Positions 10,341 to 23,210 of a stretch of 64,000 bases of DNA are shown here, one piece after another; the stretch's first letter is position 1, and every line of letters starts with the position of its first letter. This stretch comes from Acer yangbiense. Its lineage: Eukaryota > Streptophyta > Magnoliopsida > Sapindales > Sapindaceae. The stretch covers positions 16,598,316 through 16,662,315 of the forward strand of contig CM017761.1 of assembly GCA_008009225.1 (NCBI GenBank), written 5' to 3'. The notes below the pieces were generated by a model, which was not told where the DNA came from, did no database searches, and saw only the letters and a list, made by a program, of their open reading frames with translations. The position numbers and the translations under genes were made by a program.

Positions 10341-12050
10341 AGGGTCCTCATTCAAGTAATACATCAATAAAGGTTAGAGGCTACCAGTTCAGCAATTAAG
10401 ATTCTTGTTTCCACATATCACATTATATATAAGTTGGTCTTGTGACTTTATTGATTCGCTCGTTATTTACCATTTCCTTTTTCTTCTTCAATTTGGATAC
10501 AATACGATAATTGTTAGTTATGTGACTTGTATCATATGATTTGTTTCTCTGTCGATTTCCCATGTTATACCTTTCGATTGGTCATTAATTAACCCTTCCT
10601 TCTATACTCTTTTCCATACATTCACTCAATGGCTTTGCATTTCCTAATGTCATTGTAAAGAGCAGCTCGGACACAGTTCATCTCTTTTTCCCTTTCTTTC
10701 CATTTCATCCTCTCGGTAATGGCTGGTGCTGTTATACCTGTTCATAGGGTGTGAGAGTATGTGTTGGTTATTTCGTGAAATAGAGTAACCGGAAGCAATT
10801 GGTGTAGATAACATTGATACCTATAAAATGGTTCTTGTGTTTGTTTTTGAGAATTTCGAATGTGTTAATGACTATTATTCATACTATTGTGATATTTGTT
10901 TATGTGCATTTTCATTATGTGTTGATGTCTATTCTAAAAAAGTACATTTTGTTTGGATTTCCCAATTTGATTTTTGAGTCAGTAAAGTGTTAACATTTAT
11001 CAATTTAATCGTTCACTTGGTTAAGAAAATACAATAGCCTTGATACATATTTTTAAGTTATTGGGTTGTTATTAAGATAAAGAAAAATATCGTAAGTTAA
11101 GTCAGAATCGAAATCGAACTGGGATGTATTAGAATTAATTGGAGTGTATTTAAAACTATTAAAAATAACTTAATTTTTCTTTTCAAAAAGTTGTAGCCCA
11201 CCCTAGCCAGCCCTAATTCTACCACTAGATCCAACGTACACAAAATTAATTTCAAGTTAAAAAAAAAATAAAATAAAAAATCAATCAGCTCTAATACCAA
11301 AATTGATGTTGGGAAAGGAGAAAAAAAATGAAAGTTAGGATATTTGCAAAAGAAGGCAACAGAATCACTCATGTTGTAATCACGGAAACACTCAACGTGA
11401 CCAAACCGATTGCTTTATTAGCAGGCCGAAGGATTCACTCAACTCCAAATTATAAAATATAATCAAATTAAACTCAACTATACTCTATCTTAGCAGATTT
11501 TCCATTATAAATAAATATGAATTATATCACTCTATTCAAGATAATTAAACTAAATAACCATGCATCCATATTCTAGTCAAAGAACCCTTGCGTTTGCCTA
11601 GCTAATTGCAAGTTACAAAACAATTAAATGAAACTCAAAATAAACAAACAATTTAAGAGAGCACACACTAGAAATAAGTGTCTCTAATTAACTTGCATCA
11701 GGCAAGGTGCCCCATACCTGACACGTGCCCCAAACAGGTTTTCAATTTTCACCCCATAGCCAACCTGTTTTGGAGCGAGGTGATCCATACCTGACTTGAA
11801 CCGACCAGTTTCATTTAATATAAAAAAAAAAAAAAAAAAAAAAAATTCAAACCATTAAATATACAAAATTTACCATAAAATTGAATTTTACGACAGAAAC
11901 TTAAATTTTAATATTCAATCAAAGAGTGATGATATTTGCATCCCTCCAAACTGTATGTACACCTAAATTCATATATTTTCAAATTTCCAGCATTACCCTC
12001 AAGTTAAATTATATTTTTAACAACTAATTTATTTTTTTTGAATTTTTTAC
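10341..12050. other. intergenic, AT-rich host sequence
   Basis: The first few hundred bases are probably the old 3' flank of the PDX1.2 pseudogene. I see no coding pattern, no clear repeat ends, and only homopolymer tracts (poly-A at about 11821-11845). Confidence 0.5.
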
Positions 12051-12057
12051 TAACTAA

Positions 12058-12460
12058 CGCTGTGTTTGGTATGAGGGAAAGATGGAGGGAGGGAGAGGGT
12101 TGGAGGGAGAGCTCCAATCCCTTGTTTGGTTGGAGGGAGAAAAGAGGGGAGAGGAGGAGAGGAGGAGAGATTCTCCTTCTGGGCCCACCATATTGGATTC
12201 GCCCAATGATGGGCGGATGACAATGGAGGGAGAGTGATAGGGGGCAAAGACAAAAATGTCCTCCAATTTTATACTACCCTCTAATATTTTAAAGGGAAAT
12301 ATAGTAATTTTATAAATTATATACCAATTCATTCATTCAACTCTCTTTTCAATACCAAACAACATGAAGAATATATGTTATCATCTCCATCCCTCGTACT
12401 CTCTCTCCCTCTTAATTCATCCATCTCTCATACTCTCTCTCTCCTACCAAATATAGTGTA
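12058..12460. mobile_element. hAT-like MITE (tentative)
   Basis: The left end GTGTTTGGTATGAGGG and the right end, whose reverse complement is TATTTGGTAGGAGAGA, form imperfect terminal inverted repeats around a purine-rich interior (GGAGGGAGA repeats). The TGTTTGGTA type of end is common in plant hAT MITEs. I could not fix a target duplication. Confidence 0.4.
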
Positions 12461-12909
12461 AATAATTGTCTGTTTATAATCCCTAAAATGAAGGGACAAA
12501 CTATTGCAGATAGATTTCAGGAAGCATTGGGTGCTACATCAGGCGATGGAGTTATGCTTGTGGCTGTACCCAAATCATTTGGATGAATGATGAGGCTTGA
12601 GATTGAGACTCCTTGTGCCTTGAATCCTCAACATACTTGTCAACCCAAAATAGTAGAGAGATTTGAATGCAGTTTGTACTCGAATATAAATGAGGACTCG
12701 AGAGAAAAACAAAGTTAGAAAAAGGAAGGGAGGAGGTGCGGCTCCCTCCTACCACTTTTTTTTAAATATTTTAATCACTTTAGAATTTATTTATTTAAAA
12801 AAAAATTCAAGAGTAATGGCCTGTAATGCTATGCTTCTCGGATTGATATTGACAAATCACATGCCGACACAATTTAGGAAGTTTTTTAGGATAAAATTTG
12901 GGAAGCTTA

Positions 12910-13360
12910 GAGCATCTCTAATGCAAACCTGGCTTGTGAAAAAAAAAGATGCCACACAGGATAAATAGAACGTTATGTTAATAATTGTGTCTCCAATGCA
13001 ACCGTGCATATTCAATCTCAAGCTGATGTGGCAAAAAAAATATTAGATATTGTTAACATAACCGTCCACTTTCAGACGGTCTGTTGCACAACTATTTTTT
13101 AGGCTGACTCAGCAAACATTTAAAAATGACATTAATTTTTCATATATTTTTGGTAAGGAAATAAAATAAGAAATAAAACAGGAAAAAAAGATAGACACGT
13201 CATTAAAAAAATTATATTTTAGACGGAAGCATTGGAGGCCAAATTTTGAGTTAATTGTCTATCAAATCTATTTTTATGCCACATAAGAAGCACGTCTCTT
13301 GACATTATTGTCATGTCAACAATTATTGGTATACAAACCACTTTTGCATTAGAGATGCTC
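12910..13360. mobile_element. Tourist-like (PIF/Harbinger) MITE with TTA TSD
   Basis: The terminal inverted repeats GAGCATCTCTAATGCAAA and TTTGCATTAGAGATGCTC are exact. They are flanked by TTA at 12907-12909 and 13361-13363, the 3-bp duplication typical of PIF/Harbinger. The 451-bp interior has no coding capacity. Confidence 0.8.
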
Positions 13361-13708
13361 TTAGCATTACTATTTTTTCAAAATTACAGAAAAGGCATAT
13401 TGGTAATGTGTGGGGTGTGCTTATAAACATGATTCTTTTTAAAAAAATTAATAAGGTGTACACAAAAAAAAAAAAAAAAAAAAAAAATGGTGTACAAACA
13501 ATTTTCAAGGGTGCAAATAGAGCCACTCAATCAAATTTAAAAATATACATTTTTTTTGGAAGTATTACAAGTTAAAAATATGGTGGACTCGAACCCCTCG
13601 TTATCATTGTGGAAAGTAGGTACACTGCCACCTCTTACACTGCCACCTCTTCTACAAAGTGATGTGCAATATAAAAATATACTTAAATTATATATATATA
13701 TATATATA

Positions 13709-13891
13709 TACAATTTTTCTATTATCAGTTCAAATTGATAAAAGATATATCAGTTCCTTGCATGTTGACCATTAAATTTAAATACTTTGACTTGGCTGTT
13801 TGCACTTATCAAAACATATTTTAAATCCAATGGCTCACATACAAGGAACTGATATATTTTATATCAGTTCGAACTGATAATAGAAAGACTA
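13709..13891. mobile_element. TA-microsatellite foldback element, type 1
   Basis: Palindromic element between TA repeats. The left arm CAATTTTTCTATTATCAGTT is mirrored on the right by AACTGATAATAGAAAGACTA, and the arms (about 55 bp) pair through ATATCAGTTCCTTG. The core contains TTTGACTTGG ... GCACTTATCAAAA. The right end read outward is TATAGTCTTTC. Close relatives are at 51275 and 48803. Confidence 0.7.
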
Positions 13892-13899
13892 TATATATA

Positions 13900-15470
13900 T
13901 ATATATTTAAATTTAAACATGAACGAACAAATAGATATTTAAATTGAAAATTTAGGATACACTTAAAATTCATATATAAGTTTAAATTTAATAGAATATA
14001 ATATCTAAATTATATAAAACTTAAACGATATTAATTGTGAAGTTATTGCCATCACACAGCTCGCAGTCGTGAATCACAAGCCACACTCCTACCATGCCAC
14101 CAGCAACATCAATTGCAGCATCATTGTAGTTTATACACACCTGGGATTGGCGGGACCATCGGACCAATTTCTACTCCTAATTTCCTTTGTTGGAGTAACA
14201 GCTGCATCCTGAAAATCAGATATGTAAACTCTTGACCAGCTTACAACATCATCCAATCACAACCTTGGCAGCCCATGTTTTGAATAACCAAATTTTGTTG
14301 ATATCTGTCCAAAATACTGCAAAATAAAATCAAAAAATCTCTTTCTCTTACCCCTCTCAATCCTTTGGAAACATATGGGTTCGAGGAAAGGATATCCGAG
14401 ATATTGAGTAGTTGTTGTTAAACAGGATAGAATAGTTTATGAAATAGGTGAAGTAGTCGAAAATATAGCTTGAAAGGCTATTTCAATAGCGGTGTCCAAA
14501 GACCCTATAAGAATGTATATATTGTTCCATCATTGTTCATAATCTTTTGATTATGGAAGTAATCCATAGGTTCTGACTTCTGATAGACTGTAGTAATTAA
14601 AAAAAAAAGTGATAATGACAAGATATCACAAGGTTGTATATTAAATAATGAATTAATTGTTTTTTGATTGGACAGAAAGATCCAATTGTAGTTATTAAAC
14701 AATGTGAAGAAATGCTCCTTTTAATGTTCAATGCATGTTCTGCTTCTCATTCTTCTCTATATTCTCCATGAATTGTTGTTGCTTGATGTCCTATGCATCC
14801 ATGTGCTTCTGCAAAAGTTAACAACATGTAGTTGTTAATTTGTATTTGTAATTCTATACATGTTATATTACAATGTAAATGTGGATGTAAGACATTTGAA
14901 AGAATCAATATTGTAACTCTTGAAAGTGAGTTAAATTTCAAATGGATAAAATAGCTCAAATGAACTTGCTAGTCCCTCCCTTCCTCCCTCTGCCACTAGT
15001 TGTGGCCTTGTGGGTTTTAGTACAATTAATCAAATGAGTTATGTCTAGTTTAACACAAATGCAACTATAAACAGAGTGAAGTAAATCCAATTAGGTGTTC
15101 TGGTTGATACAAATACCGGGAGTTCAAATTTTCTCCCGGTTTGACTTTTTGCTGGACTTTTCCTAATGTAGTGACACCGAAGCATAAAAAAAACATCATA
15201 TTGTCCAAATTTGTTACTTTTGTTTTCTCTCATGCAAACAAGCAAATCACTCAAACTCAAGTGCTTAAAAACAACCCAACAAAAAGCCAGATCAAGAGAG
15301 GCTCCAAACTTCAAATACAGACACCATAACACAAATTGCCAGCCCTAATCATAATTCCAATGTGTTTGAATATTAAAAGGAGTTACTTAACTACATATAT
15401 GTAAATTAAATTTCTTTTCAAAATTATAGAATGAAGATTAAAGTGTTGAAGTTGATGCCATGTATTGAAG
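13900..15470. other. intergenic, 3' side of the PAP15-like gene
   Basis: A less AT-rich patch at about 14040-14330 could be a decayed coding fragment, but I could not identify it on either strand. The rest is AT-rich and shows no feature I can support. Confidence 0.4.
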
Positions 15471-15478
15471 TTTGATCA

Positions 15479-18400
15479 TTACCTTAGTGGTCCAACAGGG
15501 CATCTATCAGGTTGTCTTACTATATAAATTATGTCACCAGCAACACTCTCATACAAGTCCTGATTTCTATGCCAAGTCCACAAAGCATGAGTCTCATTTT
15601 TCACCTGCAACAATGTCAATACAACTACTTCACTCAAATTTACTTTGTAATCACTCAAAATTAACACAACAATGAGATGGAGAAAGAGAGGAGAGACCTC
15701 TAGAATGCCATGGCCAAAGCTGCTTTCCCTGAAAGCACTGTAATCAGGCTGCCGGTCCCAGCAGAACTTACCAGCAGCAGGCCCTGATGTGAAATTGAAT
15801 GCACAGAAGCCTCCCACAATTTTATCAGGAGTGGTTGATGGTTCTGGACAGTTTCCAGGTTCATCAGCATGTGTTATAGCCATTTTCTCTCGATTTCCGC
15901 CATCTCCGACTGTTATATGTACAGGACCACAGGGATCCAACGTGTAGTTATAAACCCTGTTTGATCTCTCATAGGCATGAACCTGTGGATCGATTGTTTG
16001 CCAAAAACAAATTAAGCTATAAAGAAATAATCAAACAACTATATAACAACATAGATAGCCAAAATTGTACTTACATGGCCATTAAAGACTACGTCAACAC
16101 CATACTTGTATAGCAAATCTTCCATGGCTACTCTCATACATTCTGCTTCTCTGTAATGTGCTGTGTAAGTGCTGTACCAAGGAGCGTGCCAGGTAGCCAC
16201 CAGCCATGGAGTCACTGCTCTGTCCACTTTAGCCAGGTCTCTCTCCAACCACTTGTATTGATCTCCTATATAAAGTCACCATATGCATATAATTTTTATC
16301 ATGTGCAGGAAAGGGTCCAACAATAATACTAAAACACTCTAATAGGTTGAAACATGAACCTGATTTATCATAGGAAGTGTAAGCACCAAGCATGATGAAA
16401 TGTATGCCACCTGCATTGAAAGAATAGTAGAAGGTGGATGGAGATTTAGACTCTATGGAAGGAAATGCAAACCGAGAACTGTAAGCAACAAAAGTATGAT
16501 TCTGAGCCTGCGCTTCTAACTCATGGTTCCCTTCCACCACCATTATCGGAACTTTCGACAATAGAGGCTGCATATACCTATTAATGGATCAACCATGTCA
16601 ATATCGCGTGACCAGTTGTCTAGATCATGAGACTGTACAAAATTTGGAAGGTATTATTGTTTTTTACCTTCCCCAATAATCCCAACGAGGCTGGTAGGTT
16701 TCATGGATCGGAGAATTTAAGAAAGAGCAAGAGTAGCAATCAGCACTAGTTCCATTGGTGAGATACAAGTTGGCATAACAGACATCACCAACCAACAGCA
16801 CAAGATCAGGATTGTTGGTGATCATGTGGCTCACAGTTGATGTTGTATTGTAGGTCAAACCAAGGTCTCCTACTATAGCTATTCTGCTTAGGTAGCTCTT
16901 TGGATTGGACACTGGCATTGTCCTGAAATGATAAGTCTCGCTCATTGCTGCTATTGATGGATCCCCACATTCATAATAGTATAAGGTGTTTGGTTGCAAT
17001 CCTACACCATCAAACAACAACTTTACACTTTCAATGCGAATTTCATAAAGTGATTAGTGAACCTTCTTTTTGTCACTTCTTTTCGTAAGAGCTTCCGTAA
17101 AGTTGACCTCCATCATATATGGAAGTAAGGAAAGGAAAACTATTAAAATATTAACATATACGTGTAGTTTCAAAATTCCTCATAAACCTTTCTTGCAAGA
17201 AAGGTTTTTATCAGAATTCAAAAAATCATAAGTTTAATTAATTTGTAAAATGTACCTTTGAGACGGACGTGGTGTATAATTCCTGAAGTGTAGTTTTGGA
17301 GGCCTTGAAAAGGATAAAGTTGATCGTAAACTAGAGAATATCCAGTGGCTCGATGAGTCAATGAGTACTTTAGTTTTCCATATCGGACAATGCTTCCAAC
17401 AGTTGTAGGATCTAATGGCTTTATGTGGTCACCAATTTGGAATTCACCTGGAAATCCAATTCAATCCAATACAATACAATCAACTAATATCAATTTAATA
17501 TTTATATATACATATAAAAAAACATATGCATATATTGAGTTACTTGCATATATAAAAAGAGATGCCTTTTTAATATCAGTAATCCTACATATCCCACCTA
17601 AAATCCCACTTTTTTCATCCCACTACATGTGGCATGTGAGGTGTTAAATTGTGAGTAGATGCATAGGATAGGTGTCATTAATGTGTATCCACTCACAATT
17701 TGACACCTCACATGCCACATGTAGTGGGATGAAAAAGGTGAGATTTTAGATGAGATGTTTAGCATTATTGTTTTAATATACCCACTTCCAAAAATCCATA
17801 TAACTAATCATTTTCATGTGAGGATTATCTTCACATAAATTGCGTGTAGATATTGTATAGTAGTTGTCAAATAATTTTGTCTCCCCACATAGTGGCCACA
17901 TCACCTCTTACTCTTGGGGTGGAGCCAAAAATTCAAGGGGGGTATTATACAAAAACAAAAACAAAAACAAAAACATTTAGGCGTCAAAGTGAAAATGATT
18001 TAAAATTTAGTATTAATTTTAATTCAAAAGAATTCAAGAGTTTTTTTTTTTTTTTGTTATGTGAAATGCAGATATTCATACCGTAAATGTATTATTTGAT
18101 CTCGACTGACCAACCGACTATTCGTTGTCATAAGTTATTGTAATTATTTTTGTAATACTTAATTTTTTTTTTTTAATTTCTTTTTTCATGCATAATAAAT
18201 CATATCCAATTACTTTTTATTGGGACAATCCGCATCATATAACAATATCATATATTTTTTTTATAGAAAAAAATCATAAATAAAAAACAATATCATATAA
18301 CAAGTTTAATTTAATACATGAAACAATGATTATGAAGCTCAAGAGAAACAAAATTATATATATATATATATATATTATATCAAGAAAAAAAAAATGGATA

Positions 18401-19995
18401 TATATAAATGATGATGATGTTTGATTTGGTGACATTGGATTTGAAAACAAAATTTAAAAAATCAGTGGTGTGGTCCCCATTGAACATGGGCATCATATAT
18501 GTATATAGTCTCGTTTTTATACTGACGTCCTGATATAACTTCATGAGGATATTGAATGTGAGTCACTAGTTTTGACAAGTGTATACACACTTGAGTCAAA
18601 GCATGTAAAACTAGTGACTCATATTCAATATGCTCATGAAGTTATATTATTACGTCCTCATTTAAAAATTTATATATATATATATATATTTGAAGAATAA
18701 CATGGGCATCATATTTGATTAATGATTATGAAAGCAAAAGTTTTAAGTTTTGCTTCTAAGAAGAGAAAATAAATACGTTTAGTTTACACAATGTGCCATT
18801 TTTCTAACATTATATATATTATCTTCTTGAAAGGTGTACATCAACAAAACAAAACAAATCAAACCCATAATAATTTAAAAAACATATAAATATCATTGAA
18901 TCACTATTCACTACCTTTTTATTTTATAGTATTAATTAGAGACATACTAATTATGTCAGAACCAACAAATTCATTAATTCTAATAAACAACTTTCAAAAA
19001 ATGGTATATTGTATTTCTTTGTGCACTAAGACCATCTCCAATGTATATGCAATGTCAATGCCAAATTTGGTACGAAATATAGTAAAATGTTATATTTGGC
19101 ACATCATTTTAACATTGTACTCCAATGCAAAATTCTATTTGATATGTCATTTTTTATTTTTTAATTATTTAAAATTATAAAAGTTAACAAATACAACTAA
19201 TGAATTTAATGAATGCATTGAATATTGTTTTAGAATTGTTTCAATCTCAATTTTTCCTACCAAATTTGTTAAATTTTTATTATTTAAAATTAAAAAGTCA
19301 ACATATACGGCTGCATTTATTGTTGTGCCGAATTTGGCATATGCTATACACTGTGCCAAATTTGGCACAGTGTTTAGCATATACTAAATTTGACACAGCT
19401 TTTAGCATTTCATTGGAATATGTTTTTTTTACTTTGTGCTAAAATATAGCATTGACACAGTGATTTAGCATTGCATTGGAGATGCTCAAACGTTAGACAA
19501 TTAAAAAAATTAGCTAAAATATAAAACTAAATAATGTGGTAAGTGATTTATTCATTAACCACATTATCCGATGATTTATATCGTAAGAATTATTAACGAG
19601 TTTGGAACGGAAGTAGTCTTGTAAACATTAACTTTAAACAAAAGCAAAAGCTAGCTAGCAAATAAAATAATTAAGAAAAGAGGTGGTTGATTAGAAAGAG
19701 AAAGAGAGAGACCTGTGATCCAAGATATCCAAACGGAGTCATAAGTTGAAGAGAGGGATACAGAGATTTGTTCAGGCTGGAATCCTGTAACTCTTCTTTG
19801 AACTCGAGGGTCGGTATCCGGCAAGTCCACGGCGTTTCCCCGGAAACTCTTGTCCAGAGGCACCGTAACGGGCTTGAAGGGCCCTTCAAGCGTAGATGGA
19901 ATAGTAGATTGATCATGATCATCAGCAGTTGTCAAAATAAGTGAAAAAAGGAGTAGTGCAATCGCAGGAAATAATATTGATGAAGCTGAAACCAT
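15479..19995 (-). CDS. PAP15: purple acid phosphatase, PAP15 type (phytase-like), seven exons
   Basis: A secreted dinuclear-metal phosphoesterase that releases phosphate from organic esters; Arabidopsis PAP15 acts on phytate. Exons on the minus strand: 19995-19713, 17447-17256, 17001-16668, 16577-16360, 16265-16075, 15982-15698 and 15604-15479. All junctions are GT-AG and in phase, giving 542 residues, close to the family length. Residues 1-24 are a signal peptide (MVSASSILFPAIALLLFSLI). Metal-ligand motifs in order: GDLG (about 204), GDVCYAN (about 232), GNHE (about 285), WHAPWY (about 367), GHVHAYER (about 404). The PAP15 hallmarks IPSTLEGPFKPVTVPLD and ESSFGHGILE are present. The C-terminus is short (DRCPVGPLR then TAA), and the stop overlaps a donor-like AAG|GTAATG, so another 3' exon is possible. 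Intron 1 (2.3 kb) holds three MITE-like elements. The 5' UTR has a CT repeat (about 20036-20060). Confidence 0.93.
17590..17760. mobile_element. foldback MITE in PAP15 intron 1
   Basis: Near-perfect palindrome: CATCCCACTACATGTGGCAT on the left is mirrored by ATGCCACATGTAGTGGGATG on the right, with arms of about 60 bp and a short loop. A transcript of the intron would form a long hairpin here. No clear target duplication. Confidence 0.6.
18505..18673. mobile_element. TA-microsatellite foldback element, type 2
   Basis: It begins TATAGTCTCG next to TA-rich DNA. Its arms pair through GTCCTGATATAACTTCATGA and TCATGAAGTTATA. The core reads GTCACTAGTTTTGACAAGTG ... ACTTGAGTCAAAG. A second copy is at 51114-51264, also between TA repeats. 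It lies in PAP15 intron 1. Confidence 0.65.
19030..19487. mobile_element. Tourist-like MITE in PAP15 intron 1
   Basis: The ends GACCATCTCCAATG and CATTGGAGATGCTC are inverted repeats of the GAGCATCTCCAATG type seen in plant PIF/Harbinger MITEs. The interior repeats ATTTGGCACA-like motifs. The flanking trinucleotides (TAA, AAA) are not an exact duplication. Confidence 0.55.
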
Positions 19996-20786
19996 ATCTG
20001 TGCTGGTTATTTCACACGTTAATTTCCATGAAACTAGAGAGAGAGAGAGAGAGAGAAGAGAAAGACAGAGACAGAGAGAAGGTGGCAAATGGAAATGGTA
20101 TAGTTTGAGAATATTCTTAAGGATATATAAAGGAATTAATTTTATTAGACTACAGAGAGAGAGATGCAATAACAGATATTTAAATTGTAAAGTTTCGTAC
20201 AAGGAAATGTATATATAATATAATTATTATCAAGCTTAAGATCTCGTTATTGCATGTTTGCCATTCACACCTACACCATAAGTTATGGATTCGAATCTAT
20301 CCCTTTTTTAAATCTTGATATATTATAATATTTTAAAAATAAAAAAAATAAAAATCTTGTACAATTTTTTCTTTATTCAGAAGAGATCCCAACTCTTCTC
20401 TCAACTCTAATTCTGTAATGTTACGGTATCGAATTTTGTAGAGAAAACTATACGGAATCTCACCCCAAAAAACCCCACACCAGAAAACCCCTTAATCAGT
20501 CAATCCTCATGTATAGATGTATAATATAATCAGAAGTAAAGATTGTAATGGATTTTGTCAACATGTGATTGCTTGTACACAGGTCTTTAATACCATATTC
20601 CCATCCTACAAATGAGTTGTATAATTAGGCACACTTATCAAAATTTGCCACGTGGCTGATCTGATCAATAGGAAAATTACACAAATCATATATGATCACA
20701 AGTATGACATTAATAAAACGAGCTTCTAATAGTAGAGTCCACTCCAGCACTAAGCAAAATCGTTCAGATTTCAAAGCTAAAAATGG

Positions 20787-20935
20787 TGTATTTAATTAGG
20801 ATTTTAAAAGATTTTTAATGACTTTTATGGAATTAAAAAGTTTGAGTGTATTTAATGTAAACTTTGAAAGACTCTATAAAAGGCACGGGGTATTCAAATA
20901 GAAAGAATTTCACTTTAGAAGAAAGATATAAAACT
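20787..20935. repeat. dispersed repeat, GTATTCAAT..TTTTAAAAGA family
   Basis: The stretch ATTTTAAAAGATTTTTAATG followed by ACTTTTATGGAATTAAAAAG recurs at about 41157-41400 and, more diverged, at 45185-45340. This looks like a MITE family common in plants. The ends could not be fixed. Confidence 0.45.
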
Positions 20936-21049
20936 CTTTTTAAACAAAAACATCAACCACCAAATTACATATGTTCAATTTTCAAATAAAGGAACATTCA
21001 TTTTTAACAAACTTCACAAATAAAATAAAATGAAAAAAAAAAAAAAAAA

Positions 21050-21762
21050 ATGAAAAACGTTTTCTCTCTCTATTCTAGATTCTTCTCTGACTTCTCTCTA
21101 CTCTTCTAACCCTCACACTTCCCGATCTGATTTCAACCCCCGCCGCCGACATCCTGCTAAGCGGAGGGGTGTCGGCGGCGACGTCGATCTTTTTGGGCAG
21201 CCTACCGGCGCCGCTTTCCGGCCAGATCCGCCGCCGCGGAGGTTCTCTCCCCTCTTAGCGGCCTGCCGGAGATCTTCCTCTTTCTTCTTCGGCCTTCCCC
21301 GATCCAGCTAGGGTCCTTCCTTTGGTTGCAGCACTGGGAACGACGCTCGTCCGGAAGATCTTTTGCCGCCGTTCGGTCCGTTTCTGCTGTTCCGGCATCT
21401 CTCCGGCTTGGGTGCGTTTCAGTTCTGCCGGCCTATGGACTCCAGCTCCAGCTGGTACTTCGGCGCTGTCCATCCTGGTATTGGACATTTTCCGGCAGCC
21501 AGGGTTCCCCTTAGTTTGATCGGTTTTTTAGGTTTATTTTACTGTAGCTGTTCCCTCTCTGTGAGGGTTTTGTCCCACCTTTGTGTGTGGGTTTCTCTCC
21601 CCTGCGTGGGAAATCTCGTCTGGGCTGTGCGTTGGATGCCGATGGCTGATGGGTCCCAGTTCATGTTTTCCTGTAATCTTGTCCTGGATTTGCATTCCAG
21701 GGTTTGTAATCCTTGTGATTCAGTTGTTGTTTGAAATCAAAAAAAAAAAAAAAAAAAAAAAT
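21050..21762 (+). mobile_element. GC-rich retroposed sequence with poly(A) tail
   Basis: A sharply GC-rich block of about 680 bp begins after GAAAAACGTTTTC and ends TTGTTTGAAATC followed by about 21 A. It is flanked on both sides by poly-A then ATGAAAAA, which fits a target duplication for L1-type retroposition. The 5' part is pyrimidine-rich then CCG-rich, like a plant LINE or mRNA 5' UTR. No reading frame resembles a known protein. It could be a non-autonomous retroposon or a processed transcript copy. Confidence 0.55.
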
Positions 21763-22489
21763 GAAAAAAATATATATATACAAACATTAACGATCTATAA
21801 CAAAAACAAAAACAAAAAAAATATATATAAAACAACTCTCCATCAGCTATGCAATTAAAAACGATAGATTTCACTTTTTTTTTTTTACCTCTATTTTCAA
21901 AGCAACTAAACAACACTGAAACAAATCAAACGAACTTCATTTATGTTAATTAAAAATAATAAAAGACAAAAACTACTACTCAACCATACCAATATGTTAT
22001 AATCAAAGTCGCATATGAGCATTGCTCCATATAATTATGATTAATATCAAACTACCCACTTTTAGGTATGGGTCTTATTCAACAACTAGGTGCGGTTTTT
22101 ATGTTTTATCTTAGTAACTTGAATTAATTTTGGGTATATTTTTATACTAATTATCATACTTTTGCTGAGACATATAAACGTTAATATTATTGTTGTTTTA
22201 CTACATTTATTCTAAAAGAAAATTTTTAATATTTTGACTAATTATAAAAAATAAATAAAATTTTGACTAATTATTAAAAAAAAAAAAAATTAGGTGCATA
22301 ATATCCTTATGATGCAAAATATAATAAAAATACAAATAATTTTTTTTTTAAATCACATGCTTTTGTCAAGTTTAATTAACGATGTTTTTTTTATTCTTTT
22401 TAAAAAAAAAAAAAAAATTTATTGGCATGGGAAATATATATAGTTTAGCTAAAACAAAATATATATTATATTTAAAAGTCACTATAATC

Positions 22490-23210
22490 GTGCATTTTCA
22501 TACACCAATCGTGCATTTTCATTAAGTGTATGAAAAGGCTCGAAATGAAGTGTTCGAGCCTTTTCATACACCAATCGTGCTTTTTCATTAAGTGTTCGAG
22601 CCTTTTCATACACTTAATGAAAAGGCACGATTGGTGTATGAAAAGGCTCGAACTTCATTTCGAGCCTTTTCATACACCAATCGTGCCTTTTCATTAAGTG
22701 TTCGAGCATTTTCATACACTAATGAAAAGGCTCGAACACTTTATTAAAAGGCTTGAACTGTGTATTACACCGATTAACCTATGAATTTTCCTTGAAAAAG
22801 CTCGATTCATAAAGGTTCAAAAAGGCATGATTGCAGTACAAAAAGGCACGATTCATGTACAAAAAGGCTCGATTCATGTACAAAAATGCTCGATTCATGT
22901 ACAAAAAGACTCGATTCAAAAGGTTCAAAAAAGCACGATTGCAGTACAAAAAGGCATGATTCATGTACAAAAAGGCTCGATTCATAAAGGTTCAAAAAGG
23001 CACGATTGCAGTACAAAAAGGCACGATTCATGTACAAAAAGGCTCGAACACTTTATTTCGAGCCTTTTCCGAACTTTTTTCGAACCTTTTTCGAGCCTTT
23101 TCGAACCTTTTTCGAGCCTTTTCAAACCTTTTTCAAGCCTTTTTCGAACATTTTCGAGCTTTTTTCGAACCTTTTCAAACATTTTCGAGCCTTTTTAACC
23201 ATCAATTTTT
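22490..23210. repeat. AAAAGGCTCG minisatellite with palindromic and 21-bp tandem parts
   Basis: Three sub-regions share one core. 22490-22750: alternating direct and inverted copies of CGAGCCTTTTCATACAC. 22795-23045: about eleven units of 21 bp, typically AAAAAGGCTCGATTCATGTA plus C, with variants GATTGCAGTAC and GATTCATAAAGGTTC in a higher-order pattern. 23045-23200: a run of CGAGCCTTTT and CGAACCTTTTT units. The 21-bp period leaves open frames on both strands, which is an artefact of unit length. Confidence 0.85.

Noticed and set aside
14040..14330. Less AT-rich patch that could be a decayed exon
   Set aside because: All frames contain stops and no family was recognisable on either strand.
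19997..20202. Upstream extension of PAP15 to an earlier in-frame Met at 20202
   Set aside because: The extension is translated CT-repeat leader. The Met at 19995 begins a proper signal peptide and gives the family length.
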